This document shows, in pieces, positions 1-9,166 of a stretch of 64,000 nt of DNA. Made by a program: the position numbers and the translations under genes. The stretch comes from Clostridium sp. C2-6-12. GTDB taxonomy: Bacteria > Bacillota > Clostridia > Clostridiales > Clostridiaceae. Each line of letters opens with the position of its first letter. The first letter of the stretch is position 1. The notes beneath the pieces were generated by a model. It worked only from the letters and a program-made list of their open reading frames with translations, was not told where the DNA came from and ran no database searches. The stretch is from assembly GCF_009928485.1 (NCBI RefSeq), contig NZ_JAABNP010000027.1, positions 1 through 64,000 on the forward strand. The letters run 5' to 3'.

Positions 1-52
1 CAGCCCCCATTACGGACTTTCACCGATTAGTACGTGCCCATGCTGGGCACAC
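1..52 (-). mobile_element. 5' end of a group IIC intron, cut by the window edge
   Basis: Read on the minus strand from base 52, the sequence begins GTGTGCCCAGCATGGGCAC, followed by a GGTGAAAGTCC segment. The first bases fit the GUGYG 5' end of group II introns, and the opening stem closely resembles the start of the Oceanobacillus iheyensis group IIC intron as I remember it. The junction lies just after the T-run of the gpsA terminator, which is the typical insertion place of class C introns. The rest of the intron and any reverse transcriptase gene lie outside the window. Confidence 0.75.
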
Positions 53-54
53 GC

Positions 55-80
55 AAAAAAGAGTGGCATAACCACTCTTT
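55..80 (-). terminator. intrinsic terminator after gpsA
   Basis: A 9-bp perfect stem (58-66 with 72-80, 5-nt loop) is followed on the minus strand by a run of six T. It ends the DUF512-der-gpsA transcription unit and is the apparent landing site of the adjacent group II intron. Confidence 0.85.
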
Positions 81-160
81 ATCAAATTTCAGAAAAAACT
101 TACACTTTCTTAATCAACATTTAACTCTAAACTCATAATATTTAACTGAATTAAAGACTA

Positions 161-1153
161 TTAAAATGTTTCACTTTTCTTATCTCTCATCATAAGTTCA
201 TCAATAATAGCCTTAGGATCTTTTCCTTCAAACAAACCTTTATAAAGCCCATCTGTTATAGGCATTGATATATTAATCTTTTCTTTCAGTTCATAAAAAG
301 CTCTACATGCTTTTACGCCTTCAACAACCATACCTATTTCCTTTAAGGCTTCTTCTACAGGCATCCCTTTTCCTATTAAAAGTCCAGCTCTTCTATTTCT
401 AGAATGCATCGATGTACAAGTTACTATTAAATCACCCATACCAGTTAATCCATAGAATGTTTCAGCTTTTCCTCCAAGAGCAATACCCACTCTTGAAATT
501 TCCTTCATGCCTCGTGTAAGTAATGCTGCTTTTGTATTATCACCAAATCCAAGTCCATCAATTACACCAGCTGCTAAAGCTATTATATTTTTAACTGCTC
601 CACCGATTTCAACGCCTACAAGATCATCATTGGTATAAATTCTAAAATAGGAATTCATGAACAAATCTTGAACCTTTGCAGCAAATTCCATATCTTTAGA
701 TGTACTTACAATAGTAGTTGGAAGCTTCATGCTTACTTCCTCTGCATGACTTGGTCCTGATAAAACAACCACAGGATTATCTAATTCTTCTTCAATTACA
801 ACTGATAATCTTTTGTCACTACCTTCTTCAATTCCTTTTGCAATTGATATAATACATACATCCTTAGAAATTTTTCCTTTTATCATTTTACACATAGATC
901 TAATAACATGAGAAGGCACTGATAAAACTATATATTCGGCCCCTTCTATTGCTTCATCAATATTATCAAAGGCTGTTACTTCACTTGGAATCATTATATC
1001 TTTCATATACTTTTCATTTGTTCTTTTAGTATTTATTTCGTCAACAATATTCTTATCTCTATCGTATATACTAACAATATTGCTTTTTTCTGCTAGTAAA
1101 ACAGCTAACGCTGTTCCAAAGCTTCCACCGCCTAGAAAAGTAATTTTACTCAT
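161..1153 (-). CDS. gpsA: NAD(P)H-dependent glycerol-3-phosphate dehydrogenase
   Basis: Cytosolic enzyme that reduces dihydroxyacetone phosphate to sn-glycerol 3-phosphate for phospholipid synthesis. The 330-residue length is normal for the family. The N-terminus carries the Rossmann loop GGGSFGTAL (residues 8-16). The family substrate-site pattern LSGPSHAEEV and a GVEIGGAVKNI segment with the catalytic lysine follow. The start ATG is preceded by GAAAGGAATAATT. It lies only 2 nt downstream of der, so the two are very probably co-transcribed. Nothing looks damaged. Confidence 0.97.
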   Translation of the reverse strand: MSKITFLGGGSFGTALAVLLAEKSNIVSIYDRDKNIVDEINTKRTNEKYMKDIMIPSEVTAFDNIDEAIEGAEYIVLSVPSHVIRSMCKMIKGKISKDVCIISIAKGIEEGSDKRLSVVIEEELDNPVVVLSGPSHAEEVSMKLPTTIVSTSKDMEFAAKVQDLFMNSYFRIYTNDDLVGVEIGGAVKNIIALAAGVIDGLGFGDNTKAALLTRGMKEISRVGIALGGKAETFYGLTGMGDLIVTCTSMHSRNRRAGLLIGKGMPVEEALKEIGMVVEGVKACRAFYELKEKINISMPITDGLYKGLFEGKDPKAIIDELMMRDKKSETF

Positions 1154-1155
1154 AA

Positions 1156-2472
1156 TTATTCCTTTCTTTGTCTATATTCTATTTGTATTCCTGTTCCTTT
1201 AAAATCAAAACTACTTCTTAATTGATTTTCTAAATATCTCTCATATGAAAATTGTCTAGTACTTTCATCATTAACAAAAAACACAAATTTTGGTGGTCTT
1301 GTTGCAACTTGAGTTGCATAGTAAATTTTCATTCTCTTAACTCCAACTGTAGGAGGTTCCTTCATAAGAACAGCTTTACTTATAACATCATTTAAAATAC
1401 CAGTTGAAATTCTCTTGTTATAATTATCATAACAATATTTAGCCACTTGAAGAACTTTATGTGTTCTTTGCCCTGTTAGTGCAGAAATAAATAAATATTC
1501 AGCATAACTTAAGAATTTCAAATTAGCTTGTAATTCCTTTTTAAATTTATCTAATGTTTTATCATCTTTTTCAACAAGATCCCATTTGTTAACTATAACC
1601 ATAATAGCTTTTCTCATATCATGAGCATAACCTATTATTTTTTCATCTTGCTCTGTAATACCTTCTGTTGCATCAATCATAAGTATGCAGACATCAGCTC
1701 TTTCAATTGCAGCATAAGTTCTTACAACACTATATCTTTCTATTTCTTCTTTTACCTTTGACTTTCTTCTAAGACCAGCTGTATCAATTAAGATAAACTT
1801 ACCTTCTTCTGTTTCTAAATAACTATCTATTGCATCTCTAGTTGTTCCTGGTACATCTGAAACTATTACTCTTTCTTCTCCAAGTAATTTGTTAATTAAA
1901 GAAGATTTCCCTACATTAGGCTTACCAATCATAGCTATTCTAATATATTCATCATCATCTTCTTCAAAAATAGATTTATCAAAATTTTCAACAACCTTAT
2001 CAAGCATATCTCCAAGTCCTAACCCTTGAGATGCTGATATTGTTACTGGATCACCTATTCCAAGATTATAAAATTCCCATGCATTATCTTCTTCTTTTAA
2101 CGAATCTACTTTATTAACTACTAAAACTACTGGCTTTTTGCTCTTTCTAAGCATAGTTGCAACTTCATTATCTGCTGGAGTTAAGCCTTCTTTACCATCA
2201 ACGATAAATACTATTACATCTGCTGTTTCAATTGCAATATTTGCCTGTCTTCTCATTTGCTTTACAATAATATCATCTCTTTCAGGTTCAATACCACCTG
2301 TATCTATCATAGTAAAGTTATAACTTAACCATTCTGCTTCTGCATACACCCTATCTCTTGTAACTCCTGGTGTATCTTGTACTATTGAAATTCTTTTTCC
2401 TGCTAATCTATTAAACAATGTTGACTTTCCAACATTTGGTCTTCCTACTATAGCAACTATCGGTTTTCCCAT
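1156..2472 (-). CDS. der: ribosome-associated GTPase Der (EngA)
   Basis: Essential GTPase with two tandem G domains that helps mature the 50S subunit. The first P-loop is GRPNVGKST (about residues 10-18) and the second GKPNVGKSS (about 183-191). Each half has a DTPG/DTAG switch and an NKxD motif (NKVD, NKWD). A C-terminal KH-like domain ends in the basic tail IEYRQRKE. At 438 residues it has the usual length. An AGGAGGAATTAGAA leader precedes the ATG. It sits between the DUF512 gene and gpsA in a tight operon. Confidence 0.97.
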   Translation of the reverse strand: MGKPIVAIVGRPNVGKSTLFNRLAGKRISIVQDTPGVTRDRVYAEAEWLSYNFTMIDTGGIEPERDDIIVKQMRRQANIAIETADVIVFIVDGKEGLTPADNEVATMLRKSKKPVVLVVNKVDSLKEEDNAWEFYNLGIGDPVTISASQGLGLGDMLDKVVENFDKSIFEEDDDEYIRIAMIGKPNVGKSSLINKLLGEERVIVSDVPGTTRDAIDSYLETEEGKFILIDTAGLRRKSKVKEEIERYSVVRTYAAIERADVCILMIDATEGITEQDEKIIGYAHDMRKAIMVIVNKWDLVEKDDKTLDKFKKELQANLKFLSYAEYLFISALTGQRTHKVLQVAKYCYDNYNKRISTGILNDVISKAVLMKEPPTVGVKRMKIYYATQVATRPPKFVFFVNDESTRQFSYERYLENQLRSSFDFKGTGIQIEYRQRKE

Positions 2473-2484
2473 TTCTAATTCCTC

Positions 2485-3810
2485 CTATTTATATTGATTT
2501 AGTTTTTCAATTAAATCTTCTCCTGTGTAATCTACAACTATAACTTTTACATTTAAAGCAGATTCAATATCTTTTATCTTCATATCATCTAACATGATTT
2601 GCTCATCAGAATCTGCTAATTCATAGCCTTTCCTAAACATATTGTTAGATAAAATTAAATACTTACTATTTATTATGCCCTTCATTTGATCTATTATATC
2701 AGTTCCTGTTAAAAGTCCAGCTACAGTAATTGTTTCTCCAAAATAATTATTTTTAATCTTGTAAACATCAAGCTGTATTTTAGAATTTTTCTTTTTTATT
2801 TTGTTGCTAGCCTCTAGCAACTCATCATAAGCAAGTTCTCCTGTAACAATAGAAAAGCTGCCACAAGCACCCAATTCTAAATCTTCTAAAGTACTATCAA
2901 TGGCATCTCTAAAACATCTTACCATGCCTATTCCATCTTCTATTTGATGATAATCATCATAAAATTCTTGATTTGGAATTGGCTCCTCTGCAACTAAATA
3001 AAATTCATCTGACAATCTTACAAATGGTTTTCCTGTTTCTTCAATATATATATGTTGAAGTTTTTTAACATTTTCTATTTCTTCTATAGATTGTTCTTTA
3101 GTATATGTATTTACATGCTTTAATCCCTGTCTAAATTTAGTTATTCCAATTGGCACAACTGCCACATCTGAAATTTGAGGATATAATGTATACAAATCAG
3201 AAATAGTTCTATTTAGTTCATCTCCATTATTAATTCCTGGAACTGAAACTATTTGTGCATTCATTACAATACCTGCATCTGCAAGCTTCTTCATTCTTTC
3301 AAAAACATTTCCTGCAAATCTATTGTTTAGCATTTCTACTCTAAGTTCTGGATTAGTGGTATGAACTGATACATTAATAGGACTTATATGATATTGTATT
3401 ATTCTATCAATATCTTCATCCTTCATGTTAGTTAAGGTTACAAAATTGCCTTGTAAAAAAGATAATCTAGAATCATCATCCTTAAAATATAATGTTTCTC
3501 TCATTCCCTTAGGAAGCTGATCTATAAAACAAAATATGCATTTATTGCTGCAAGATTTTGCTTTATCCATTATACCTCCGCCAAATTCTATTCCAAGGTC
3601 CTCTCCATATTCTTTTTCCACTTCAATTTCCCATACTTCACCATTTGGCTTTTGTATTTCTAAAACTATTTCTTCATCTGCTGATAAAAATTTATAGTCA
3701 ATTATATCCTTTATTTCAGTACCATCAATTGAAAGTAAAACATCATTTACTTCAATTCCAACTTCTTCTGCTATTCCATCCGATACTACTTTTGTTATAA
3801 TATTTCTCAT
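2485..3810 (-). CDS. DUF512 protein: PDZ-like plus radical SAM domain
   Basis: A 441-residue protein of the clostridial/cyanobacterial DUF512 family. Residues about 1-60 look like a PDZ-type domain (ADEEIVLEIQKPNG region). A radical-SAM cluster motif CSNKCIFC follows at residues 87-94, and the DUF512 part occupies the C-terminal half (LTGTDIIDQMKG is characteristic). The reaction is unknown for the family; the cysteine motif predicts a 4Fe-4S cluster that cleaves S-adenosylmethionine. It leads the operon with der and gpsA, a linkage common in Clostridia, and has a GGGGTGAAG ribosome binding site. The function is not inferred beyond this. Confidence 0.9.
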   Translation of the reverse strand: MRNIITKVVSDGIAEEVGIEVNDVLLSIDGTEIKDIIDYKFLSADEEIVLEIQKPNGEVWEIEVEKEYGEDLGIEFGGGIMDKAKSCSNKCIFCFIDQLPKGMRETLYFKDDDSRLSFLQGNFVTLTNMKDEDIDRIIQYHISPINVSVHTTNPELRVEMLNNRFAGNVFERMKKLADAGIVMNAQIVSVPGINNGDELNRTISDLYTLYPQISDVAVVPIGITKFRQGLKHVNTYTKEQSIEEIENVKKLQHIYIEETGKPFVRLSDEFYLVAEEPIPNQEFYDDYHQIEDGIGMVRCFRDAIDSTLEDLELGACGSFSIVTGELAYDELLEASNKIKKKNSKIQLDVYKIKNNYFGETITVAGLLTGTDIIDQMKGIINSKYLILSNNMFRKGYELADSDEQIMLDDMKIKDIESALNVKVIVVDYTGEDLIEKLNQYK

Positions 3811-3893
3811 TTCTTCACCCCTAATTATAACATACTTATCTTTGTTATATTACATTAATCCCTTAGTTAAGTCAATAAAGCTTTTACAATAAA

Positions 3894-3935
3894 AAAGAAA
3901 ACCATATTATTAATATATTGTTTATGGTTTTCTTT
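3894..3935. terminator. bidirectional-looking hairpin between HAD gene and DUF512 gene
   Basis: A 13-bp perfect stem (3894-3906 with 3923-3935) is flanked by A-rich sequence on one side and T/A-rich sequence on the other. It probably terminates the minus-strand HAD gene transcript ahead of the DUF512 operon. Confidence 0.8.
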
Positions 3936-4014
3936 AAAATAATAGTTTTATATTCAATTTGTAACAAAATATACACAAAACTATGTTAATATATAAAATT
4001 ATTTTAGCTAATAT

Positions 4015-4617
4015 TTAAATCTTAATATCTAATTTTTCCAACTCACCTTTTAATTCAATAGGATCTTTTAATACAATCCCTTTCATTCCATTATTTATTG
4101 CAGCTTGAACATTTACTTCCATGTCATCAATAAATACAGTTTCCTTTGGTTCAAGATTATATTCACATAGAATTTTTTCATATATTTCTTTTTCAGGCTT
4201 AAGAAGCTTTTCTTTATATGAAACGACTCCTCCATGGAACAATCCAAAAAAATCATGTTTTTTTGTAACATATTCAAAAGCAGCTAAATGAAAGTTTGAT
4301 AAATAGAAAACTTTGTACCCTTCTTCATTTAATCTCTTTAGTATTTCAACATTGCTTTCAATTGGAGTTAATATATCATACCAATTTTCAAACACGGAGT
4401 TTATAAATTCTGTATTTTCTACTTTTCTACTTATTATATTATTCTTAGCTTCTTCTTCCGTAATAGTTCCTCTATCAAGCATTGGCCATTCTTCACTCTT
4501 AAAAATGCTTTCGTAAACTTCTTCAACTTTTTCTTCTACTACTTTTGATTTTACATATTCCTTTGGTTCGAAATCCAATAACACATTTCCAATATCAAAT
4601 ATAACATTTTTAATCAT
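4015..4617 (-). CDS. HAD-superfamily phosphatase, YihX-like subfamily IA
   Basis: Predicted small-molecule phosphohydrolase. Motif I is FDIGNVLLDF close to the N-terminus, where the nucleophile Asp is followed by a glycine in place of the usual second Asp, as in YihX-type proteins. Motif II is YLSNF, motif III a lysine in KPEKEIYEK, and motif IV FIDDMEVNV. I chose the ATG at 4617, giving about 200 residues starting MIKNVIFDIGNV. An upstream GTG at 4632 is possible, but the AAGGTGGG box fits the ATG better. It is flanked by terminators or gaps, so it is probably transcribed alone. The substrate cannot be told from sequence. Confidence 0.85.
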   Translation of the reverse strand: MIKNVIFDIGNVLLDFEPKEYVKSKVVEEKVEEVYESIFKSEEWPMLDRGTITEEEAKNNIISRKVENTEFINSVFENWYDILTPIESNVEILKRLNEEGYKVFYLSNFHLAAFEYVTKKHDFFGLFHGGVVSYKEKLLKPEKEIYEKILCEYNLEPKETVFIDDMEVNVQAAINNGMKGIVLKDPIELKGELEKLDIKI

Positions 4618-4680
4618 TTTAATTTTTCCCACCTTATTTAAACATTAGCATTTATACATTAATTTAAGTTAAAAATAAAT

Positions 4681-5910
4681 TTATATCACCCATTCACCAG
4701 CTTTAAAAATTTGAACTTTTTCTCCATTTTCAGTTTCACCTACAATTCCAAGTTCTGCCGAGCCTATCATAAAATCAACATGAGTTAGGGAATCATTAGC
4801 TCCTTTTGCCAAAAGTTCTTCTTTTGTCATATTTTCGCTTCCTTTTAAGCAGCTTGGATAAGCTTCTCCAAATGCAAAATGACAAGATGCATTTTCATCA
4901 AATAATGTATTGTAGAATATTAATCCTGATTTTGATATAGGCGAATTATAACCAACTAAAGCAACTTCTCCTAAGTATCTTGCTCCTTCATCAGTATCTA
5001 AAAGTCCTTTTAATATTTCTCCACCCTTTTCAGCTGTAAAATCTACTATCTTTCCATCTTTAATCATTAATTTAAAATTATCAATTATATTTCCACCATA
5101 TATAAGAGGCTTTTTACTTGTAACATATCCATTTACGCCATCTCTTTTAGGCAATGTAAACACTTCTTCTGTCGGTATATTAGCTACAAATTTAATTCCA
5201 TCCTTAGTATCTTCTTCCCCGCTTAACCATATATGGTCTTTAGGCAACTCTACAGTTAAATCTGTTCCTTCTGACTTATAATGCAGGTATTTAAAATTCT
5301 TTTCATTTAAATAATCTTTTCTCTTCTTTAAATTTTCTAAATGTTCCTTCCAAGCTTCAACTGGAGATTCCTTATCAGCTCTTACAATGTTGAAAATTGA
5401 ATCCCAAAGATTTTCTACCGCTTCCTCTTCTGAAGCCACATCAGGGAACACCTTTCTAGCCCATGCTTTTGTAGGAATTGAAACAACGCACCATTGAACT
5501 TCATTACTCATTAATGAATTGCTAAACTTTCTTAATGTTCTACTATTTGTCTTGGCTAAGGTAGAAATCTTATCAGGTTCTACTTTGCTTAATAGTTCAG
5601 GGTTTCTAGCAGATATGCTTATAAATGCTGTTTTTTCTTTTATAAGCTGTTCTCTTGAAAACGCTGAATGAAATGGTTGTTTTTCAAAACTTTCCTTAGG
5701 GGCCTTATTATATCTTATCAATTCAAGATTCTCATCATGATAATCTACAATTACATTTATAGCACCAGCTTCATATGCTTTTTCTGCTATAATTCTAGCA
5801 AACTCAGCACATTCTAAAGGTGAATTTATAAGTAATTGTTGTTTTTCTTGTAGATTAATACCAGTTTTAACAACAAGCTCTGCGTATTTTTTTAATATTT
5901 CTATATCCAT
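4681..5910 (-). CDS. M29-family aminopeptidase (AmpS/PepS-like)
   Basis: Cytosolic metallo-aminopeptidase of the thermophilic M29 family. The 409-residue length is typical. Family patterns visible are INVIVDYHDE near the N-terminus, GEEDTKDGIKFVANIPTEEVFTLPKRDGVNG in the middle (metal-binding Glu residues), and the His-containing ENASCHFAFGEAYPSC and LTHVDFMIGS stretches near the C-terminus. The ATG has AGGAG eight bases upstream. It is a single-gene unit between two hairpins. It likely trims peptides for general turnover. Confidence 0.93.
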   Translation of the reverse strand: MDIEILKKYAELVVKTGINLQEKQQLLINSPLECAEFARIIAEKAYEAGAINVIVDYHDENLELIRYNKAPKESFEKQPFHSAFSREQLIKEKTAFISISARNPELLSKVEPDKISTLAKTNSRTLRKFSNSLMSNEVQWCVVSIPTKAWARKVFPDVASEEEAVENLWDSIFNIVRADKESPVEAWKEHLENLKKRKDYLNEKNFKYLHYKSEGTDLTVELPKDHIWLSGEEDTKDGIKFVANIPTEEVFTLPKRDGVNGYVTSKKPLIYGGNIIDNFKLMIKDGKIVDFTAEKGGEILKGLLDTDEGARYLGEVALVGYNSPISKSGLIFYNTLFDENASCHFAFGEAYPSCLKGSENMTKEELLAKGANDSLTHVDFMIGSAELGIVGETENGEKVQIFKAGEWVI

Positions 5911-5980
5911 TTTCTTTTCTCCTATATTTTCATTCTATTTAAAGTATAATTATACCATATTTTATAAATTTATAGCACAA

Positions 5981-6024
5981 AAAAATACTTTACAGTAGTA
6001 AGCTTTCCACCGTAAAGTATTTTT
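5981..6024. terminator. terminator behind the purine permease gene
   Basis: A 13-bp perfect stem pairs 5981-5993 with 6012-6024, with A and T runs on the two flanks. On the minus strand it follows the purine permease stop codon, and it lies in front of the aminopeptidase gene. Confidence 0.8.
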
Positions 6025-6059
6025 TATTTAAAATATAGTATTTCTATTTTGTGTTATTT

Positions 6060-7400
6060 TTATAGTGCAAATAATCCAATAAAAGCTAATGCAATAAAAT
6101 ACATTGGCACAGGAATATCTTTTGCTTTACCTGTAAATAATTTTATTAATACATAAGATACAAATCCAAATGCTAAACCATCTGTAATTGAATATGTTAA
6201 AAGTGTTAATATTAATGTTAAGAATACAGGCATTCCTTCAGTGAAATCTGAAAAATCAACTTTTGTTATTGGTTCCATCATTACTAGTCCTAAAACTATT
6301 AAAACTGGGCCAGTAGCAAACATTGGTATTGCAGTTAAAACTGGAGAAAAGAATAATGATAAGAAGAATAATCCTGCTATTGTAAGTCCTGCAAGTCCAG
6401 TTCTTCCACCTTCAGCAATACCAGCTGCTGATTCTACAAAAGCTACAGGTGTAGAAGTTCCTAAACATGCACCAATTGTTGAACCAATTGCATCAGCTGT
6501 TAATACTTTATCTGCATTTTGAACATTTCCGTTTTCATCTAAATAACCTGCTTTTGAAGCTAAACCAATTAAAGTTCCAATACTATCAAATACATCTATA
6601 AATAACATAGATAGAATTGCAGGAATAATTCCTATTACCATTGCACTCTTAAAATCAAATTGCATAAATACTGGGGCAACTGATGGAGGCATAGATATTA
6701 TTCCAGTTGGTACTTTAGCAACTCCAAATATCATACCAAGTATATATATTGAAAACATTCCAATAATAAATGAACCTTTTACATTTTTATAATATAATAC
6801 CGATATTATAATTACTCCTAAACAAGCCAATAAAACTGTTATATCTTTTAAATTTCCTATACCAACTAATGTAGCTGGATTAGCAACAATGATTTTAGAA
6901 TCTTGTAATCCAATAAACGCTATAAAAAATCCAATACCAATACTAATTGCATATTTTAATGTTTGTGGAACACTATCAATAATTATTTGTCTAATTTTAA
7001 ATAAATTAAGTGCTAAAAATATAAATCCCTCTATTAAAGAAGCAGCTAAAGCTGTTTGCCAAGTAAATTTCATTCCTAAACAAATTGTAAATGTAAATAG
7101 AGCATTTAACCCCATACCTGGTGCCATACCAAATGGATAATTAGCAACAAAAGCCATAATTACAGTACCAATACAAGAAGCTAATGCAGTTGCTGTAAAT
7201 ACAGCTGATATATCCATCCCTGATTGACTCAAGATACTTGGATTTACGATTAATATATACGCCATTGTTAAAAAAGTAGTTAACCCTGCCAACATTTCTG
7301 TCTTTACATTTGTGTTGTTTTTTGATAATTTGAATACTTTTTCCAAAATACCATTTTCATTTTCTGCTGTGCTTACCGATTTTTTTAATGAATTGTCCAA
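6060..7400 (-). CDS. NCS2/AzgA-type guanine-hypoxanthine permease
   Basis: Polytopic inner-membrane purine importer of the PbuG/AzgA group. Characteristic stretches are EMLAGLTTFLTMAYILIVNPSIL, GMAPGMGLNA and GTSTPVAFVESAAGIAEGGRTGL, with about 12 hydrophobic segments. A longer frame reaches an ATG at 7463. However, AGGAGG stands nine bases before a TTG at 7398-7400, so I take TTG as the start, giving about 446 residues beginning (M)DNSLKKSVS. A guanine-type riboswitch and a terminator hairpin lie upstream, so expression should fall when guanine or hypoxanthine is plentiful. Confidence 0.93.
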   Translation of the reverse strand: MDNSLKKSVSTAENENGILEKVFKLSKNNTNVKTEMLAGLTTFLTMAYILIVNPSILSQSGMDISAVFTATALASCIGTVIMAFVANYPFGMAPGMGLNALFTFTICLGMKFTWQTALAASLIEGFIFLALNLFKIRQIIIDSVPQTLKYAISIGIGFFIAFIGLQDSKIIVANPATLVGIGNLKDITVLLACLGVIIISVLYYKNVKGSFIIGMFSIYILGMIFGVAKVPTGIISMPPSVAPVFMQFDFKSAMVIGIIPAILSMLFIDVFDSIGTLIGLASKAGYLDENGNVQNADKVLTADAIGSTIGACLGTSTPVAFVESAAGIAEGGRTGLAGLTIAGLFFLSLFFSPVLTAIPMFATGPVLIVLGLVMMEPITKVDFSDFTEGMPVFLTLILTLLTYSITDGLAFGFVSYVLIKLFTGKAKDIPVPMYFIALAFIGLFAL

Positions 7401-7530
7401 TTTAAAATTCCTCCTATTTTTTGCGAGAAGTATAAAATTACTCTCAAAAATAATATTTTTCATCAGCTATCACACTGACACTAATAATAAAGAATAAAAC
7501 TAGAATTTCATAGATACTTAACAAATATAT

Positions 7531-7556
7531 AACCCCTTTGCAATCACAAAGGGGTT
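7531..7556 (-). terminator. riboswitch expression-platform hairpin
   Basis: A 10-bp stem (7531-7540 with 7547-7556) lies between the purine aptamer and the permease start. On the minus strand a weak T/A run (TTATATAT) follows. It is the expected terminator arm of the guanine riboswitch. Confidence 0.75.
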
Positions 7557-7580
7557 TATAAATAATTAATCATATCTATA

Positions 7581-7653
7581 AACACCCATAGTCAGACAAT
7601 TTACGGTAGTCCGGTAGAAACACTTAGACCATATTTCTAAGCATATATAGGTT
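7581..7653 (-). promoter_or_regulatory. purine riboswitch, guanine class
   Basis: On the minus strand the aptamer core is visible. A P2 arm CTTAGA/TCTAAG closes an AATATGG loop, then come the invariant GTTTCTACC, a P3 loop with CCGTAAAT, and the 3' junction GACTATGGGTG. The discriminator base in the GACTATG junction is C, which predicts guanine/hypoxanthine rather than adenine binding. It lies upstream of a purine permease, the classical target. Confidence 0.93.
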
Positions 7654-7986
7654 TAATTTTTTATCATATATGCATACTAATATCTTAAATTTAATTAGAA
7701 TATTTAACCTTAAAGATTCTAATTAAGAAAAGATGATTCAGCACGCAACATATCTCTTTTTACATTATTAATCCTACAATAAAATTAATTATAAATCAAG
7801 ACTATTTTCGCGATTTTGTGAATTTTTTTATTTTTTATCAATCTATCGTTCGTCTTTTTGTTTGAAATAACTATTTTTATCCATATTATTAATATATTTT
7901 TGAAATTTTAATCCATATTATCAAATGATTATTTTATATAATATAACTTCTTTATTCCTTTCAATAGAGGCTTTATAGTATTCTGA
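7654..7986. other. gene-free stretch
   Basis: About 330 bases of AT-rich sequence between the riboswitch and the ferredoxin gene. It presumably holds the permease promoter. I see no ORF, RNA gene or convincing repeat in it. Confidence 0.6.
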
Positions 7987-8964
7987 TTACTCTATTTTAA
8001 AATCTGTTGCTACGTTTCTTCTATATTTCTTAGTATAACTAACTTCAAATATTTTCCTGATAATCCGAACTTTTTCCATAATATCAATAATCCTCCCAGC
8101 AGCAATAGTATTAACCAAAAACATTATAATGTATAAAGCTATATTAGTTATTATTGACAAGGAATATATATAAGTATTTATTTTCATCAAAATCCAAATA
8201 GGAATTACTTCTGAAATCAAAAAAATTAATAATTTTGCAATTGACAATTGGATCGATTTTTTAGGACACATATTAATACATCTTTGGCAGCTTTCACAAT
8301 TCCAATTCCAGTTTGGTCTTCCCTCATACATATTAATTGCTTTTGCAGGACAAATTCTCTTGCATTTACCACAACTAACACATGATTCATCTGCTATATA
8401 AGTCTTTCCCAAAACCTTTCTGCCTAAGTTTCTAAATATGGTAAATATAATCCATGAAAAACTCAATCCAAGTACGTTCATTTTTTTGTGCTCATAATTA
8501 TTTTCTGTAATTTTATCAATTATTTCTTTTATTTTTAAATCAGCTTTTTTAAATACATTTTCTTCAATTTCTTTATTTGGCGGATTAAACAACTGAGTCC
8601 AATTATAAGTAAAAGGGACCATATCCATATAAATGACTTTAAATCCTTTTTTCCTTAACAAACCATTAACATGACTCAAAGCTTGTCCTTCAAATCCAGC
8701 AGAAGTACAAATAATTGCTGCATTAGCATTTACATTAACCTTTATGTCAGAAATATATTTAATCATTATTGAAGGTGTTCCAAAACCGTAGACAGGAAAA
8801 CAAAATATATGAGTTTCATAATCCTTCAAGTTAATACGTTTAGGACTTTCAATATTTAATAATTCTGTAAGATAACCTTTGTCTTTTAAATTCTCTTCTA
8901 TAGCTTTAACCATATAATGTGTATTTCCTGTTCCTGAAAAATAATGAATAAGATATTTTACCAT
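7987..8964 (-). CDS. EFR1-family flavodoxin-like / 2x[4Fe-4S] ferredoxin protein
   Basis: Predicted electron-transfer protein. Residues 1-150 form a flavodoxin-like domain with an FMN-phosphate loop FSGTGNTHYM (9-18) and a CFPVYGFG segment. Residues 195-205 and 223-233 are two CxxCxxCxxxC cluster motifs. The C-terminal ~80 residues contain two hydrophobic segments, suggesting membrane attachment. The 325-residue length fits the EFR1 group. The start ATG has AAGGAG upstream. It is a stand-alone gene with no partner that would reveal its redox client. Confidence 0.88.
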   Translation of the reverse strand: MVKYLIHYFSGTGNTHYMVKAIEENLKDKGYLTELLNIESPKRINLKDYETHIFCFPVYGFGTPSIMIKYISDIKVNVNANAAIICTSAGFEGQALSHVNGLLRKKGFKVIYMDMVPFTYNWTQLFNPPNKEIEENVFKKADLKIKEIIDKITENNYEHKKMNVLGLSFSWIIFTIFRNLGRKVLGKTYIADESCVSCGKCKRICPAKAINMYEGRPNWNWNCESCQRCINMCPKKSIQLSIAKLLIFLISEVIPIWILMKINTYIYSLSIITNIALYIIMFLVNTIAAGRIIDIMEKVRIIRKIFEVSYTKKYRRNVATDFKIE

Positions 8965-9102
8965 ACAAACTTCTCCTTATTTATAAAATTTAAGCTGTGT
9001 TTACTATAAGTATAAGCTATTTAGATGTGAGTTTATATAATATATTAAACACCATATTTATCATATATATAGTTATGATTTATTTACAAGCAATTTTCAC
9101 AT

Positions 9103-9154
9103 TAATAAGAAACAAGCCTCTATGATAGGAATACCATAAAGACTTGTTCTTATT
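9103..9154. terminator. terminator between recA and the EFR1 gene
   Basis: A long, slightly imperfect inverted repeat (AATAAGAA-CAAG arms around 9105-9117 and 9142-9154) lies just behind the recA stop codon on the minus strand. Confidence 0.75.
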
Positions 9155-9166
9155 AATTTATATATT

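Noticed and set aside
2138..2323. Plus-strand open frames inside der and many other genes
   Set aside because: They lie antisense within clearly coding genes, have no ribosome sites and encode low-complexity hydrophobic peptides. They are shadows of the AT-rich codon use.
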